The translations under genes and the position numbers were made by a program. The notes under the pieces were generated by a model. It made no database searches. It worked only from the letters and a program-made list of their open reading frames with translations, and was not told the DNA's origin. Positions 1 to 5,677 of a stretch of 7,427 bases of DNA are shown here, piece after piece. Every line of letters begins with the position of its first letter. The stretch's first letter is position 1. The stretch is from Mycobacteriaceae bacterium (GTDB lineage: Bacteria; Actinomycetota; Actinomycetes; Mycobacteriales; Mycobacteriaceae). Where the stretch lies: positions 1 through 7,427 of the forward strand of contig JAFAWC010000694.1 of the NCBI GenBank assembly GCA_019242135.1, written 5' to 3'.

Positions 1-426
1 GCGCAGGCCGGCCTGTCGTGGTCGACGATCCTGCGCAAGCGCGAGGGGTACCGGCGCGCCTTCGCCGCCTTCGACCCGCGGAAGGTGGCGCGCTTCGGCG
101 CGCGCGACGTCGCGCGGCTCATGCGCGACGAGGGGATCGTCCGCAACCGCATGAAGATCGACGCCACCATTACTAACGCACGTGCGGCCGCGGCACTCGA
201 GGTCGACCTGTCCGAAATGCTCTGGTCGTTCGCTCCGCCGCCGGGGCGCCCCCGCCCGGGCGCCATCAGCGATGTTCCGGCGCTGACTCCCGAGTCCATC
301 GCGATGGCCAAGGAGTTGAAAAGACACGGGTTCCGCTTCGTCGGGCCCACCACGGCCTACGCGTTGATGCAAGCCACCGGGATGGTCGACGACCACGTGC
401 GGTCGTGCTGGGTGCCGCCGCGATAG
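1..426 (+). CDS. tagA: DNA-3-methyladenine glycosylase I, C-terminal part (5' end outside window)
   Basis: Base-excision repair enzyme that removes 3-methyladenine from alkylated DNA in the cytosol. The reading frame is open from base 1 to the TAG at 424-426, giving 141 residues with no start in view. It begins at the conserved AQAGLSW stretch. The Trp at fragment residue 7 matches E. coli Tag Trp46, and the catalytic-pocket Glu38 would lie about two residues before the window. Further family signatures are STILRKREGYRRAF, the IVRNRMKI region, and RHGFRFVGPTTAYALMQATG. The end, DDHVRSCW, supplies His132 and Cys136, equivalent to the Zn-binding His175 and Cys179 of E. coli Tag. Roughly 40 to 60 N-terminal residues, including the other two zinc ligands, are missing because of the window edge, not because of a mutation. 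A GTG at 85 is internal and not a real start. The order tagA then DUF3117 matches Rv1210-Rv1211. Family assignment is very secure. Confidence 0.95.
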   Translation, partial: AQAGLSWSTILRKREGYRRAFAAFDPRKVARFGARDVARLMRDEGIVRNRMKIDATITNARAAAALEVDLSEMLWSFAPPPGRPRPGAISDVPALTPESIAMAKELKRHGFRFVGPTTAYALMQATGMVDDHVRSCWVPPR

Positions 427-486
427 CGGGTCTTTGCACACCGACGTGCCGCGATGAGGAACAATGGGATCGTGAATGCGCACTTT

Positions 487-494
487 GGAGGGAG
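487..494 (+). promoter_or_regulatory. Ribosome binding site of the DUF3117 gene
   Basis: GGAGGGAG ends six bases before the ATG at 501, a strong Shine-Dalgarno match at normal spacing. It decides the start: the frame stays open upstream to a GTG at 405 inside tagA, but the ATG at 501 has this site and begins the conserved MAAMKPRTG sequence. The same bases read in frame as Trp-Arg-Glu-His-Ser. Confidence 0.8.
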
Positions 495-500
495 CACTCG

Positions 501-668
501 ATGGCGGCGATGAAGCCCCGGACCGGTGACGGTCCACTGGAAGCAACCAAGGAGGGGCGCGGCATCGTAATGCGAGTACCGCTGGAGGGCGGTGGTCGCC
601 TCGTCGTCGAACTCACTCCCGAAGAGGCCGCCGCATTGGGTGACGAACTGAAGGGCGTCACCAGCTAA
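501..668 (+). CDS. DUF3117 small protein (Rv1211-like), function unknown
   Basis: A 55-residue soluble protein of a small actinobacterial family (DUF3117) with no assigned function. The sequence shows MAAMKPRTGDGPLE, then KEGRGIVMRVPLEGGGRLVVEL (about residues 17-38), then a short acidic Ala-rich helix (TPEEAAALGDEL, about 39-50). This is consistent with a small beta-hairpin or beta-sheet followed by a helix. There is no signal peptide, membrane segment or cysteine. I chose the ATG at 501 because of the Shine-Dalgarno GGAGGGAG at 487-494. As I recall, the M. tuberculosis orthologue is annotated as 75 residues from an upstream start, and that extension is probably artefactual. The gene starts 74 bp after tagA on the same strand, so co-transcription is possible, and it converges on glgM. 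Family assignment is secure; the role is unknown. Confidence 0.9.
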   Translation: MAAMKPRTGDGPLEATKEGRGIVMRVPLEGGGRLVVELTPEEAAALGDELKGVTS

Positions 669-671
669 GCC

Positions 672-728
672 CCGATGAGCGCTCGCGCGAAGAGCAACTG
701 GAACCGATGAGCGCTCGCGCGAAGAGCA
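672..728. repeat. 25-bp perfect direct repeat, period 32 bp, in a convergent intergenic gap
   Basis: Bases 672-696 and 704-728 are identical, separated by the 7 bases ACTGGAA, so this is about 1.8 copies of a 32-bp unit. Each copy contains the overlapping palindromes GAGCGCTC and TCGCGCGA, and a short inverted repeat GCTC-GCGCGAA-GAGC able to form a weak 4-bp stem. The array nearly fills the gap between the DUF3117 stop (668) and the glgM stop (750). Each copy also contains ATGAGCGCT. From the first copy this gives an 11-codon frame, MSARAKSNWNR, whose TGA overlaps the second ATG. It may be a dispersed mycobacterial intergenic repeat or part of a terminator. There is no U-tract, so a classic intrinsic terminator is not evident. 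Confidence 0.85.
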
Positions 729-749
729 GCCCCACGTTTCTGCCCAGGG

Positions 750-1913
750 TCACGCGCACACCTTGCGGTAGATCTCAATCGTCTGCTCGGCGATGTGAGC
801 CCACGAGAACTCGTCGATACAGCGTTGACGGCCGATGCGACCGAACCGTTCGGCTTTGGCGGGATCAGCAACGAGGGCGTTCACCGCATCGGCCAGGCTC
901 TGCTCGAATTCGGAAGCGCTGCTGGCGTCGTAGTGGACCAGCAACCCCGTTTCCCCATCGGCCACCACCTCCGGGATGCCCCCGACGTCAGAGGCCACCA
1001 CCGCCGTGGCGCAGGCCATCGCCTCCAAATTCACGATTCCCAACGGTTCGTACACCGACGGGCAAACGAATACTTCTGCAGCCGAGAGGATTTCACGAAT
1101 CTTGCTGATCGGAAGCATTTCCCGGACCCAGAACACGCCGCTGCGGGTGCGTGAGAGGTTCGCCACCGCACCGGTTATCTCGGCGGCGATCTCTGGAGTG
1201 TCGGGTGCGCCGGCGCACAACACCAGTTGAGCCTCTGAGGTGAAATGGTGAGCGGCCGCGACCAGGTGGGCCACGCCTTTCTGGCGGGTGATCCGGCCGA
1301 CAAACGCCACGATCGGCCGCGTGAGGTCCACGCCGAGCTCCTCGAGGATGGATTCGCCCGGCGTCGGCTCGACCGGGAACCACACGTCGGTGTCGATGCC
1401 GTTGCGCACGACGTGCACCCGGCTCGGGTCCAATGCGGGATAGGTCCTCACCACGTCGTCGCGCATCCCCGAGCTGACGGCGATCACCGCGTCGGCGGCC
1501 TCGATTGCTGTGCGCTCGACCCACGAGGACACGCGATATCCACCGCCCAGCTGCTCGGCCTTCCACGGCCGTAGCGGTTCGAGCGAGTGCGCGGTCAGCA
1601 CGTGCGGAATATCATGCAGCAGCGCGGCGAGGTGGCCCGCCAGGCCCGTGTACCACGTGTGCGAGTGTGCGACGGTTGCCTCGAAGGCCGAGTGGGCCAT
1701 CACCAGGTCGGCTGACAGCGTCGCTAGGGCGGGGTTGGCGCCGCGCAGTGCGGGATCAGGCTGCGCCACGATCGCGCCCTGTCGGGGAGCGCCCATGCAG
1801 TGCACGTCGACCTGGCACAGTTTGCGCAACTGGGCGACGAGTTCGGTGACGTGGACTCCGGCGCCTCCGTAGACCTCCGGCGGATACTCCCGAGTCATCA
1901 TTGCCACCCGCAT
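750..1913 (-). CDS. glgM: Alpha-maltose-1-phosphate synthase (GT4 glycosyltransferase)
   Basis: A 387-residue cytosolic GT-B fold glycosyltransferase. Actinobacterial GlgM transfers glucose from ADP-glucose to glucose-1-phosphate, giving alpha-maltose-1-phosphate, the donor used by GlgE to extend alpha-glucan. It may also retain some glycogen-synthase-type activity and is often annotated glgA. The N-terminal Rossmann half opens with MRVAMMTREYPPEVYGGAGV, with the Gly-rich acceptor/donor loop at residues 16-19. HVVRNGID (167-174) leads into the C-terminal half. GRITRQKG (206-213) holds the Arg207 and Lys212 that bind the nucleotide-sugar phosphates. The retaining-GT4 EX7E motif is Glu289 and Glu297 in YEPLGIVNLEAMA. 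The length is the same as expected for Rv1212c. The ATG at 1911-1913 has only a weak Shine-Dalgarno (GGGAC), and a -10-like box lies just upstream, suggesting a nearly leaderless message. It is divergent from glgC, which makes its substrate. GlgM over classical glgA is inferred from the lineage and short length. Confidence 0.93.
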   Translation of the reverse strand: MRVAMMTREYPPEVYGGAGVHVTELVAQLRKLCQVDVHCMGAPRQGAIVAQPDPALRGANPALATLSADLVMAHSAFEATVAHSHTWYTGLAGHLAALLHDIPHVLTAHSLEPLRPWKAEQLGGGYRVSSWVERTAIEAADAVIAVSSGMRDDVVRTYPALDPSRVHVVRNGIDTDVWFPVEPTPGESILEELGVDLTRPIVAFVGRITRQKGVAHLVAAAHHFTSEAQLVLCAGAPDTPEIAAEITGAVANLSRTRSGVFWVREMLPISKIREILSAAEVFVCPSVYEPLGIVNLEAMACATAVVASDVGGIPEVVADGETGLLVHYDASSASEFEQSLADAVNALVADPAKAERFGRIGRQRCIDEFSWAHIAEQTIEIYRKVCA

Positions 1914-1921
1914 AGGTCCCG

Positions 1922-1927
1922 ACCGTA
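1922..1927 (-). promoter_or_regulatory. Candidate -10 box of glgM
   Basis: On the minus strand, TACGGT fits the mycobacterial -10 pattern TANNNT. The expected start of transcription falls at about base 1915, two bases before the glgM ATG, so the message would be nearly leaderless. The only -35-like sequence is TTGATG (minus strand of 1948-1953) with a long 20-bp spacer. Prediction from position and motif only. Confidence 0.4.
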
Positions 1928-1930
1928 GCG

Positions 1931-1981
1931 GTGGCGGCGTGCCGCCGCATCAAGCTTCGTGGCGGCGCCGTGCCGCCGCAT
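1931..1981. repeat. Two tandem GC-rich hairpins in the glgM-glgC divergent region
   Basis: Two versions of one palindromic unit begin 28 bp apart, at 1931-1950 and 1959-1981. Each has arms GTGGCGGC and GCCGCCGC followed by AT. In the second, GGCGGC (1961-1966) pairs with GCCGCC (1972-1977) across a 5-base loop. In the first, the loop between the same arms is only 2 bases, so about 5 bp can form as a hairpin. The units cover the region just upstream of the glgM -10 candidate, so they could be an operator or a structural element. A degenerate GC-rich continuation (GGCGGCGGGCGGCG) lies at about 1990-2003. Confidence 0.65.
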
Positions 1982-2006
1982 TCACGCTCGGCGGCGGGCG
2001 GCGTTT

Positions 2007-2021
2007 CAAGCGGCCGACTTG
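2007..2021. promoter_or_regulatory. 15-bp imperfect palindrome upstream of glgC, possible operator
   Basis: CAAG CGGCCGA CTTG has 4-bp perfect outer arms and a GGCC-containing core. It lies 46 to 60 bases before the glgC start codon and putative transcription start. The size and position suit a dimeric transcription factor, but I do not recognise the site as that of a named regulator. Confidence 0.3.
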
Positions 2022-2054
2022 CGGGGAATTCTGGTCGCAGTCAATGCGGACGGA

Positions 2055-2060
2055 TAGGTT
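2055..2060 (+). promoter_or_regulatory. Candidate -10 box of glgC, leaderless transcript predicted
   Basis: TAGGTT fits the mycobacterial TANNNT -10 pattern and lies exactly at -12 to -7 relative to the A of the glgC ATG (2067). Transcription would then start on the start codon. The bases before the ATG contain no good Shine-Dalgarno, which supports a leaderless message. The -35 region (TGGTCG at 2032-2037) matches TTGACA poorly, as is common for mycobacterial promoters. Confidence 0.6.
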
Positions 2061-2066
2061 CTAGGC

Positions 2067-3281
2067 ATGAGGGAATTGCCACACGTGTTGGGCATTGTCC
2101 TCGCGGGCGGAGAGGGTAAACGCCTTTATCCGCTGACCGCCGATCGGGCCAAGCCGGCAGTCCCGTTCGGCGGCGCGTACCGGCTGATCGACTTCGTGTT
2201 GTCCAACCTCGTCAACGCCCGCTACCTGCGGATCTGTGTCCTGACGCAGTACAAGTCCCACTCGCTGGACCGCCATATCTCTCAGAACTGGCGACTCTCC
2301 GGCCTGGCCGGCGAGTACATCACTCCGGTTCCGGCTCAGCAGCGGCTGGGCCCACGCTGGTACACCGGTAGTGCCGATGCGATCTACCAGTCGATGAACC
2401 TGATCTATGACGAGGATCCCGACTACATCGTCGTCTTCGGCGCCGACCACGTGTACCGCATGGACCCCGAGCAGATGTTGCAGTTCCACATCGAAAGCGG
2501 GGCTGGCGCAACTGTGGCCGGTATCCGGGTGCCCCGCAACGAGGCGTCGGCGTTCGGATGCATCGACTCCGACGAGTCCGGCCGGATCAAAGACTTCGTC
2601 GAGAAGCCTGCCGACCCGCCCGGCACGCCCGATGACCCCGACCAGACATTCGTGTCGATGGGCAACTACATCTTCACCACCAAGGTGCTCATTGATGCAG
2701 CCCGCGCGGACGCCGACGACGACAACTCCGATCACGACATGGGCGGTGACATCATTCCCCACCTTGTCGCCGACGGGCGCGCAGCGGTCTATGACTTCAA
2801 CGACAACGAGGTGCCGGGCGCGACCGAACGCGACCGCGGCTACTGGCGCGACGTGGGCACCCTAGACGCGTTCTACGACGCGCACATGGATCTTGTGTCG
2901 GTCCACCCGATCTTCAACCTGTACAACAAGCGCTGGCCGATTCGCGGTGAGTCGGAGAATCTGGCTCCGGCCAAATTCGTCAACGGCGGCTCCGCCCAGG
3001 AGTCGGTGGTCGGCGCGGGCAGCATCGTCTCGGCGGCGTCGGTGCGCAACTCGGTGTTGTCAAGCAACGTCGTGGTCGATGACGGCGCGATCGTCGAGGG
3101 CAGCGTGTTGATGCCGGGGGTGCGGGTCGGCCGCGGCGCGGTGGTGCGCCACGCGATCCTCGACAAGAACGTCGTCGTCGGTCCCGGTGAGATGGTGGGC
3201 GTCGACCTGGAGCGCGACCGGGAACGCTTTGCCGTCAGTGCCGGTGGAGTGGTTGCCGTCGGAAAAGGTATTTGGATCTAG
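2067..3281 (+). CDS. glgC: Glucose-1-phosphate adenylyltransferase (ADP-glucose pyrophosphorylase)
   Basis: A 404-residue cytosolic enzyme that makes ADP-glucose and pyrophosphate from ATP and glucose-1-phosphate, the committed step of alpha-glucan synthesis and normally an allosterically controlled homotetramer. The N-terminal nucleotidyltransferase domain (about 1-270) has the ATP loop [14 protein letters not shown] (11-24) and AKPAVPFGG (28-36). It also has YTGSADAI (99-106), the catalytic Asp127 in GADHVYRMD, and Lys180 in FVEKP, equivalent to the glucose-1-phosphate-binding Lys195 of E. coli. [13 protein letters not shown] (258-270) closes the domain. The C-terminal part (about 300-380) has the hexapeptide-like repeats of a left-handed beta-helix ([28 protein letters not shown]). 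The length matches Rv1213. The ATG at 2067 is supported by [15 protein letters not shown] and by the -10 box placed for leaderless transcription. It is divergent from glgM. Its TAG shares a CTAG with the stop of the convergent hydrolase gene. Confidence 0.97.
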   Translation: MRELPHVLGIVLAGGEGKRLYPLTADRAKPAVPFGGAYRLIDFVLSNLVNARYLRICVLTQYKSHSLDRHISQNWRLSGLAGEYITPVPAQQRLGPRWYTGSADAIYQSMNLIYDEDPDYIVVFGADHVYRMDPEQMLQFHIESGAGATVAGIRVPRNEASAFGCIDSDESGRIKDFVEKPADPPGTPDDPDQTFVSMGNYIFTTKVLIDAARADADDDNSDHDMGGDIIPHLVADGRAAVYDFNDNEVPGATERDRGYWRDVGTLDAFYDAHMDLVSVHPIFNLYNKRWPIRGESENLAPAKFVNGGSAQESVVGAGSIVSAASVRNSVLSSNVVVDDGAIVEGSVLMPGVRVGRGAVVRHAILDKNVVVGPGEMVGVDLERDRERFAVSAGGVVAVGKGIWI

Positions 3282-4957
3282 ACCTCGGGGATCAGCAGGT
3301 GCGCGTCGCGTGTCGGTCCCCAGTGCAGGGTGACGCGAGCGCGCCGCGAAGACTGGTACGCGGCAGGGAAGTTGCCGGTCAGCGGGTTGCGCGGAGTCAG
3401 CCAGCGGCCGGCGATCACCAGTCGCAGTTGTTCGCCGGCCCGGAACAATGTCGACGATGGGCCCAGCGCGACATCGACCGCTACGACTTCGCCGGCTTGC
3501 AGTGGCTGCGGATCGGTACACAGCGCAACCGGCTCCCACGGCGTCGACCTTTCATGGTCCAACGTGCGCAGCGCTACCCGTTGCCAGCCGGTGGTAACGC
3601 GGTCGCGGCCATAACCGTATGAGCCCTCGAAGGGAACAAACCTTCCGGCGCGCCACTTTTCGACACCGACGAACAGGTTCACGTCGTCACAGCCGTGCAG
3701 GTCAAGCCACAGTCGGGCCGTCATCGGCCCTGTCAGCTCTATGTCGTTGCGCACTATCCAGCTGAAAACTGCTGCGCGAGAGCGTGTTTTGAACGTGACA
3801 GAGCCCGGTGCCGACGGAGGCTCGGCTGAGAGCAGTCCAGGCCCGGCAAGATGCAGCTGCCGCCAGTGGGTCCTGGCCAGTGGCCACTCGGACTCCTCGC
3901 GCACCGCGGCCACGGTGTCACGGTCCTCGCGCACTTCCAGCCGTACGCTGCGCGACGCGGGTGCTCCGTCGAGCACGGTGCGGAAGAAGGCCAACTGCTC
4001 AGCGCGCGCCTCCTCGGAGTAGAACGTCGCCCACTTGCCGCCGCGGTGGGTGTACAGCCTGGCATGTGCCGAGCCGGTGTGGGTGAACGCGCGCATCGAA
4101 CCCCGGCTGTGCAGGTTGTTGTCGGAAAAGCTGCCGCACACCAGCATCGGTACTTTGATCTCGGCGAGGTCGGGGACAAGGGATCGCCAGAAGTCGTCAC
4201 GAGTCGGGTGCTCGTCTCCCATCTCGCGCATGTCGTAGGCCACTCTCGCCGTGCGGCGCAGCATCAGCGACCAAAGCCGCAAGAAGCCGTTCTCGCGGAC
4301 ACCGCCAGGATAAGCCAGGTCCCGGTATGCGTCGGTGAATCCCTCCCACGGGCAGATCGCGCGCAGCGCGCCGGGCGCCAGCGCTGCGGCGCCATACTGA
4401 CTGATCGCAAGGTAGGACACCCCGAGCATGATCACCCGCCCGTCGCTCCATGGCTGAGCGGCGGCCCACTGCACGAGGTCGCACACGTCTTCGCTCTCCT
4501 GCCGCGAGAGCAGTGCGGCGGTGCCCTCGGAGTGACCGCATCCGCGCAGGTCGCAGTTGACCACTGCAAAGCCACTTTTCACCCACCACACCGGATCGGG
4601 CGCCTCCCAGCCGGTCAGTGCCGAGAACGTCACCGCAACGGGCTGGCGCAGCATGCGGTACTGCGGCGAAAACGTCCACCTCTGACCGCGTCGCACCGGC
4701 AGGTTGTCCTTGCCGTAGGGATGAGCGCACAGGACGACCGGGCGGCGGCCGGGCTCCGCCGACCGGAAGACGTTGACCCGCAACACTGTTCTGTCCCGCA
4801 TGGGCACCTCGGCATCCCTGTCGGAAACGATGTCATCGGGCGCGTCGGTGACCGTCACCGGCGGCCTGGCAAAGCCGCGCAGCCGGGACAGTGCATAACC
4901 GAGCCGGCCGCGACGATGCCAGGGGCGATCCAGGACCGGTGTTGTCTGTCGGGACAC
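3278..4957 (-). CDS. CocE/NonD family serine hydrolase (X-Pro dipeptidyl-peptidase-like), Rv1215c-like
   Basis: An alpha/beta hydrolase of the CocE/PepX type, members of which cleave esters or amides; the substrate here is unknown. From the GTG at 4955-4957 it is 559 residues, close to the roughly 561 I recall for Rv1215c. An in-frame TTG at 4990 would add 11 residues and sit 1 bp after the preceding stop. Neither start has a strong ribosome site. In the 559 numbering, HPYGK carries the likely oxyanion Tyr81, and GCGHSEG is at 140-146. The nucleophile is Ser181 in GVSYLAISQ (Ala where CocE has Gly at Ser+3). The likely acid is Asp269 in CGSFSDNN and the likely base His304 in YTHRGGKW. The C-terminal third, from about 360, fits the jelly-roll PepX_C domain. 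No signal peptide is evident; the N-terminus is basic and not hydrophobic. It is the last gene of a four-gene operon with a membrane methyltransferase and an ABC transporter, suggesting action on the same or a related compound. Confidence 0.85.
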   Translation of the reverse strand: MSRQTTPVLDRPWHRRGRLGYALSRLRGFARPPVTVTDAPDDIVSDRDAEVPMRDRTVLRVNVFRSAEPGRRPVVLCAHPYGKDNLPVRRGQRWTFSPQYRMLRQPVAVTFSALTGWEAPDPVWWVKSGFAVVNCDLRGCGHSEGTAALLSRQESEDVCDLVQWAAAQPWSDGRVIMLGVSYLAISQYGAAALAPGALRAICPWEGFTDAYRDLAYPGGVRENGFLRLWSLMLRRTARVAYDMREMGDEHPTRDDFWRSLVPDLAEIKVPMLVCGSFSDNNLHSRGSMRAFTHTGSAHARLYTHRGGKWATFYSEEARAEQLAFFRTVLDGAPASRSVRLEVREDRDTVAAVREESEWPLARTHWRQLHLAGPGLLSAEPPSAPGSVTFKTRSRAAVFSWIVRNDIELTGPMTARLWLDLHGCDDVNLFVGVEKWRAGRFVPFEGSYGYGRDRVTTGWQRVALRTLDHERSTPWEPVALCTDPQPLQAGEVVAVDVALGPSSTLFRAGEQLRLVIAGRWLTPRNPLTGNFPAAYQSSRRARVTLHWGPTRDAHLLIPEV

Positions 4958-4991
4958 GCCAGCCAGCCTAAGGCGAGTCGCCGCCCACAAG

Positions 4992-5666
4992 TCACCACAC
5001 GTATGGCAACAGCCGGTAGTGCACCTCGCCGGTGTACGCCCGGTAGCCGGCGAGCTCGCGGGTGAGCATCTCTTCCTCGTCGCGGATCCGGAAGGAGATG
5101 CCCACCAGGGCGGGAACGAGAAGGATGAGCCCCCACCACGAATCGAGAGCCAGGGGCATGCCCGTCATCATGATCATCGCCCCCAGGTACATCGGGTGGC
5201 GGACCACCCCGTACAGACCGGTGGATACGAGTTTCTGGCCCTGCTCCACAGTGACGTTGGCGGACCCATAACGGTTCTGGAACAGCGTGAGAATTGCGAT
5301 TCCAAGTCCGCCCGCGGCCAGCGCGTCGCCGATAAGCGCAATCCCGACCGGCACCCGCGACCAGCCGAACCGATGATCGAGGGCGCTGACCACCAGCAGC
5401 GCCGCCACCAGCACGTAGATGCCCGCGGCGACGACCTTCTGGACCGGTCGGCTTTCGGCGCCAGGACCGCTTCGCATGCGGCGATCGACTGCCGCAGGGT
5501 CATTGGTCAGGAAGTAAGCCCCCGAGAAGATCGACGCGATGGTGAATACCGCCAGGAAGACCCATGCCTGCCAGTAGTCGAACGTCCCTGCTGTTATGAA
5601 CAGCAGCGCGCCGAAGACGCCGATGCCGAGAATCGACTGCAGGGCAGCCCGCACGACGATACCCAT
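4992..5666 (-). CDS. Isoprenylcysteine carboxyl methyltransferase-family membrane protein (Rv1216c-like)
   Basis: A 224-residue integral membrane protein of the ICMT/PEMT-like superfamily, whose members methylate hydrophobic substrates using S-adenosylmethionine. Bacterial substrates are mostly unknown. Hydrophobic segments lie at about 8-27, 32-53, 77-96, 104-128, 149-168 and 170-191. The C-terminal catalytic signature is clear: GVVRHPMYLG (143-152, with Arg146-His147-Pro148), then RIRDEEEML (193-201) with the conserved acidic residues, then GYRAYTGEVHYRLLPYVW to the end. The length equals that recalled for Rv1216c. The ATG at 5664-5666 is fixed by the strong ribosome site at 5671-5677. The gene starts 9 bp after the permease stop and ends 34 bp before the hydrolase GTG, so it is clearly in the same operon. 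It has no CaaX-type partner in view, so a role on isoprenylcysteine itself is not supported. Confidence 0.88.
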   Translation of the reverse strand: MGIVVRAALQSILGIGVFGALLFITAGTFDYWQAWVFLAVFTIASIFSGAYFLTNDPAAVDRRMRSGPGAESRPVQKVVAAGIYVLVAALLVVSALDHRFGWSRVPVGIALIGDALAAGGLGIAILTLFQNRYGSANVTVEQGQKLVSTGLYGVVRHPMYLGAMIMMTGMPLALDSWWGLILLVPALVGISFRIRDEEEMLTRELAGYRAYTGEVHYRLLPYVW

Positions 5667-5670
5667 TGCA

Positions 5671-5677
5671 TCCTCCT
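5671..5677 (-). promoter_or_regulatory. Ribosome binding site of the ICMT-like gene, overlapping the permease stop
   Basis: The minus strand reads TAGGAGGATGCAATG. AGGAGGA is a near-perfect anti-16S match, 4 bases before the ATG, and its first bases overlap the TAG stop of the upstream permease (5676-5678). This arrangement favours translational coupling. The ATG inside GGATGCA is out of frame and is not the start. Confidence 0.85.

Noticed and set aside
434..465. Possible promoter for the DUF3117 gene (TTGCAC at 434-439 with AACAAT at 460-465)
   Set aside because: The spacer is 20 bp and the -10 lacks the leading T of TANNNT. The gene could be transcribed with tagA, so the support is too weak to list.
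669..749. Intrinsic terminator between the DUF3117 gene and glgM
   Set aside because: Short dyads are present in the repeat, but there is no strong long stem and no T-tract on either strand.
707..1108. + strand frame beginning MSARAKSS in the second repeat copy and running into glgM antisense
   Set aside because: Only the repeat supplies the start. The rest is Arg/Pro-rich antisense of glgM with no ribosome site.
1990..2003. Third copy of the GC-rich palindrome unit
   Set aside because: GGCGGCGGGCGGCG resembles one arm only and lacks the complementary arm, so it is probably compositional.
2061..2762. 233-codon minus-strand frame antisense to glgC
   Set aside because: It mirrors the codon structure of glgC, has no ribosome site or known motif, and glgC on the other strand is unambiguous.
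3851..5065. 404-codon + strand open frame antisense to the hydrolase and the end of the methyltransferase gene
   Set aside because: It lies opposite genes with clear family motifs. Its translation is low complexity (rich in His, Arg, Ala, Pro) with no recognisable domain, as expected from GC-rich antisense frames.
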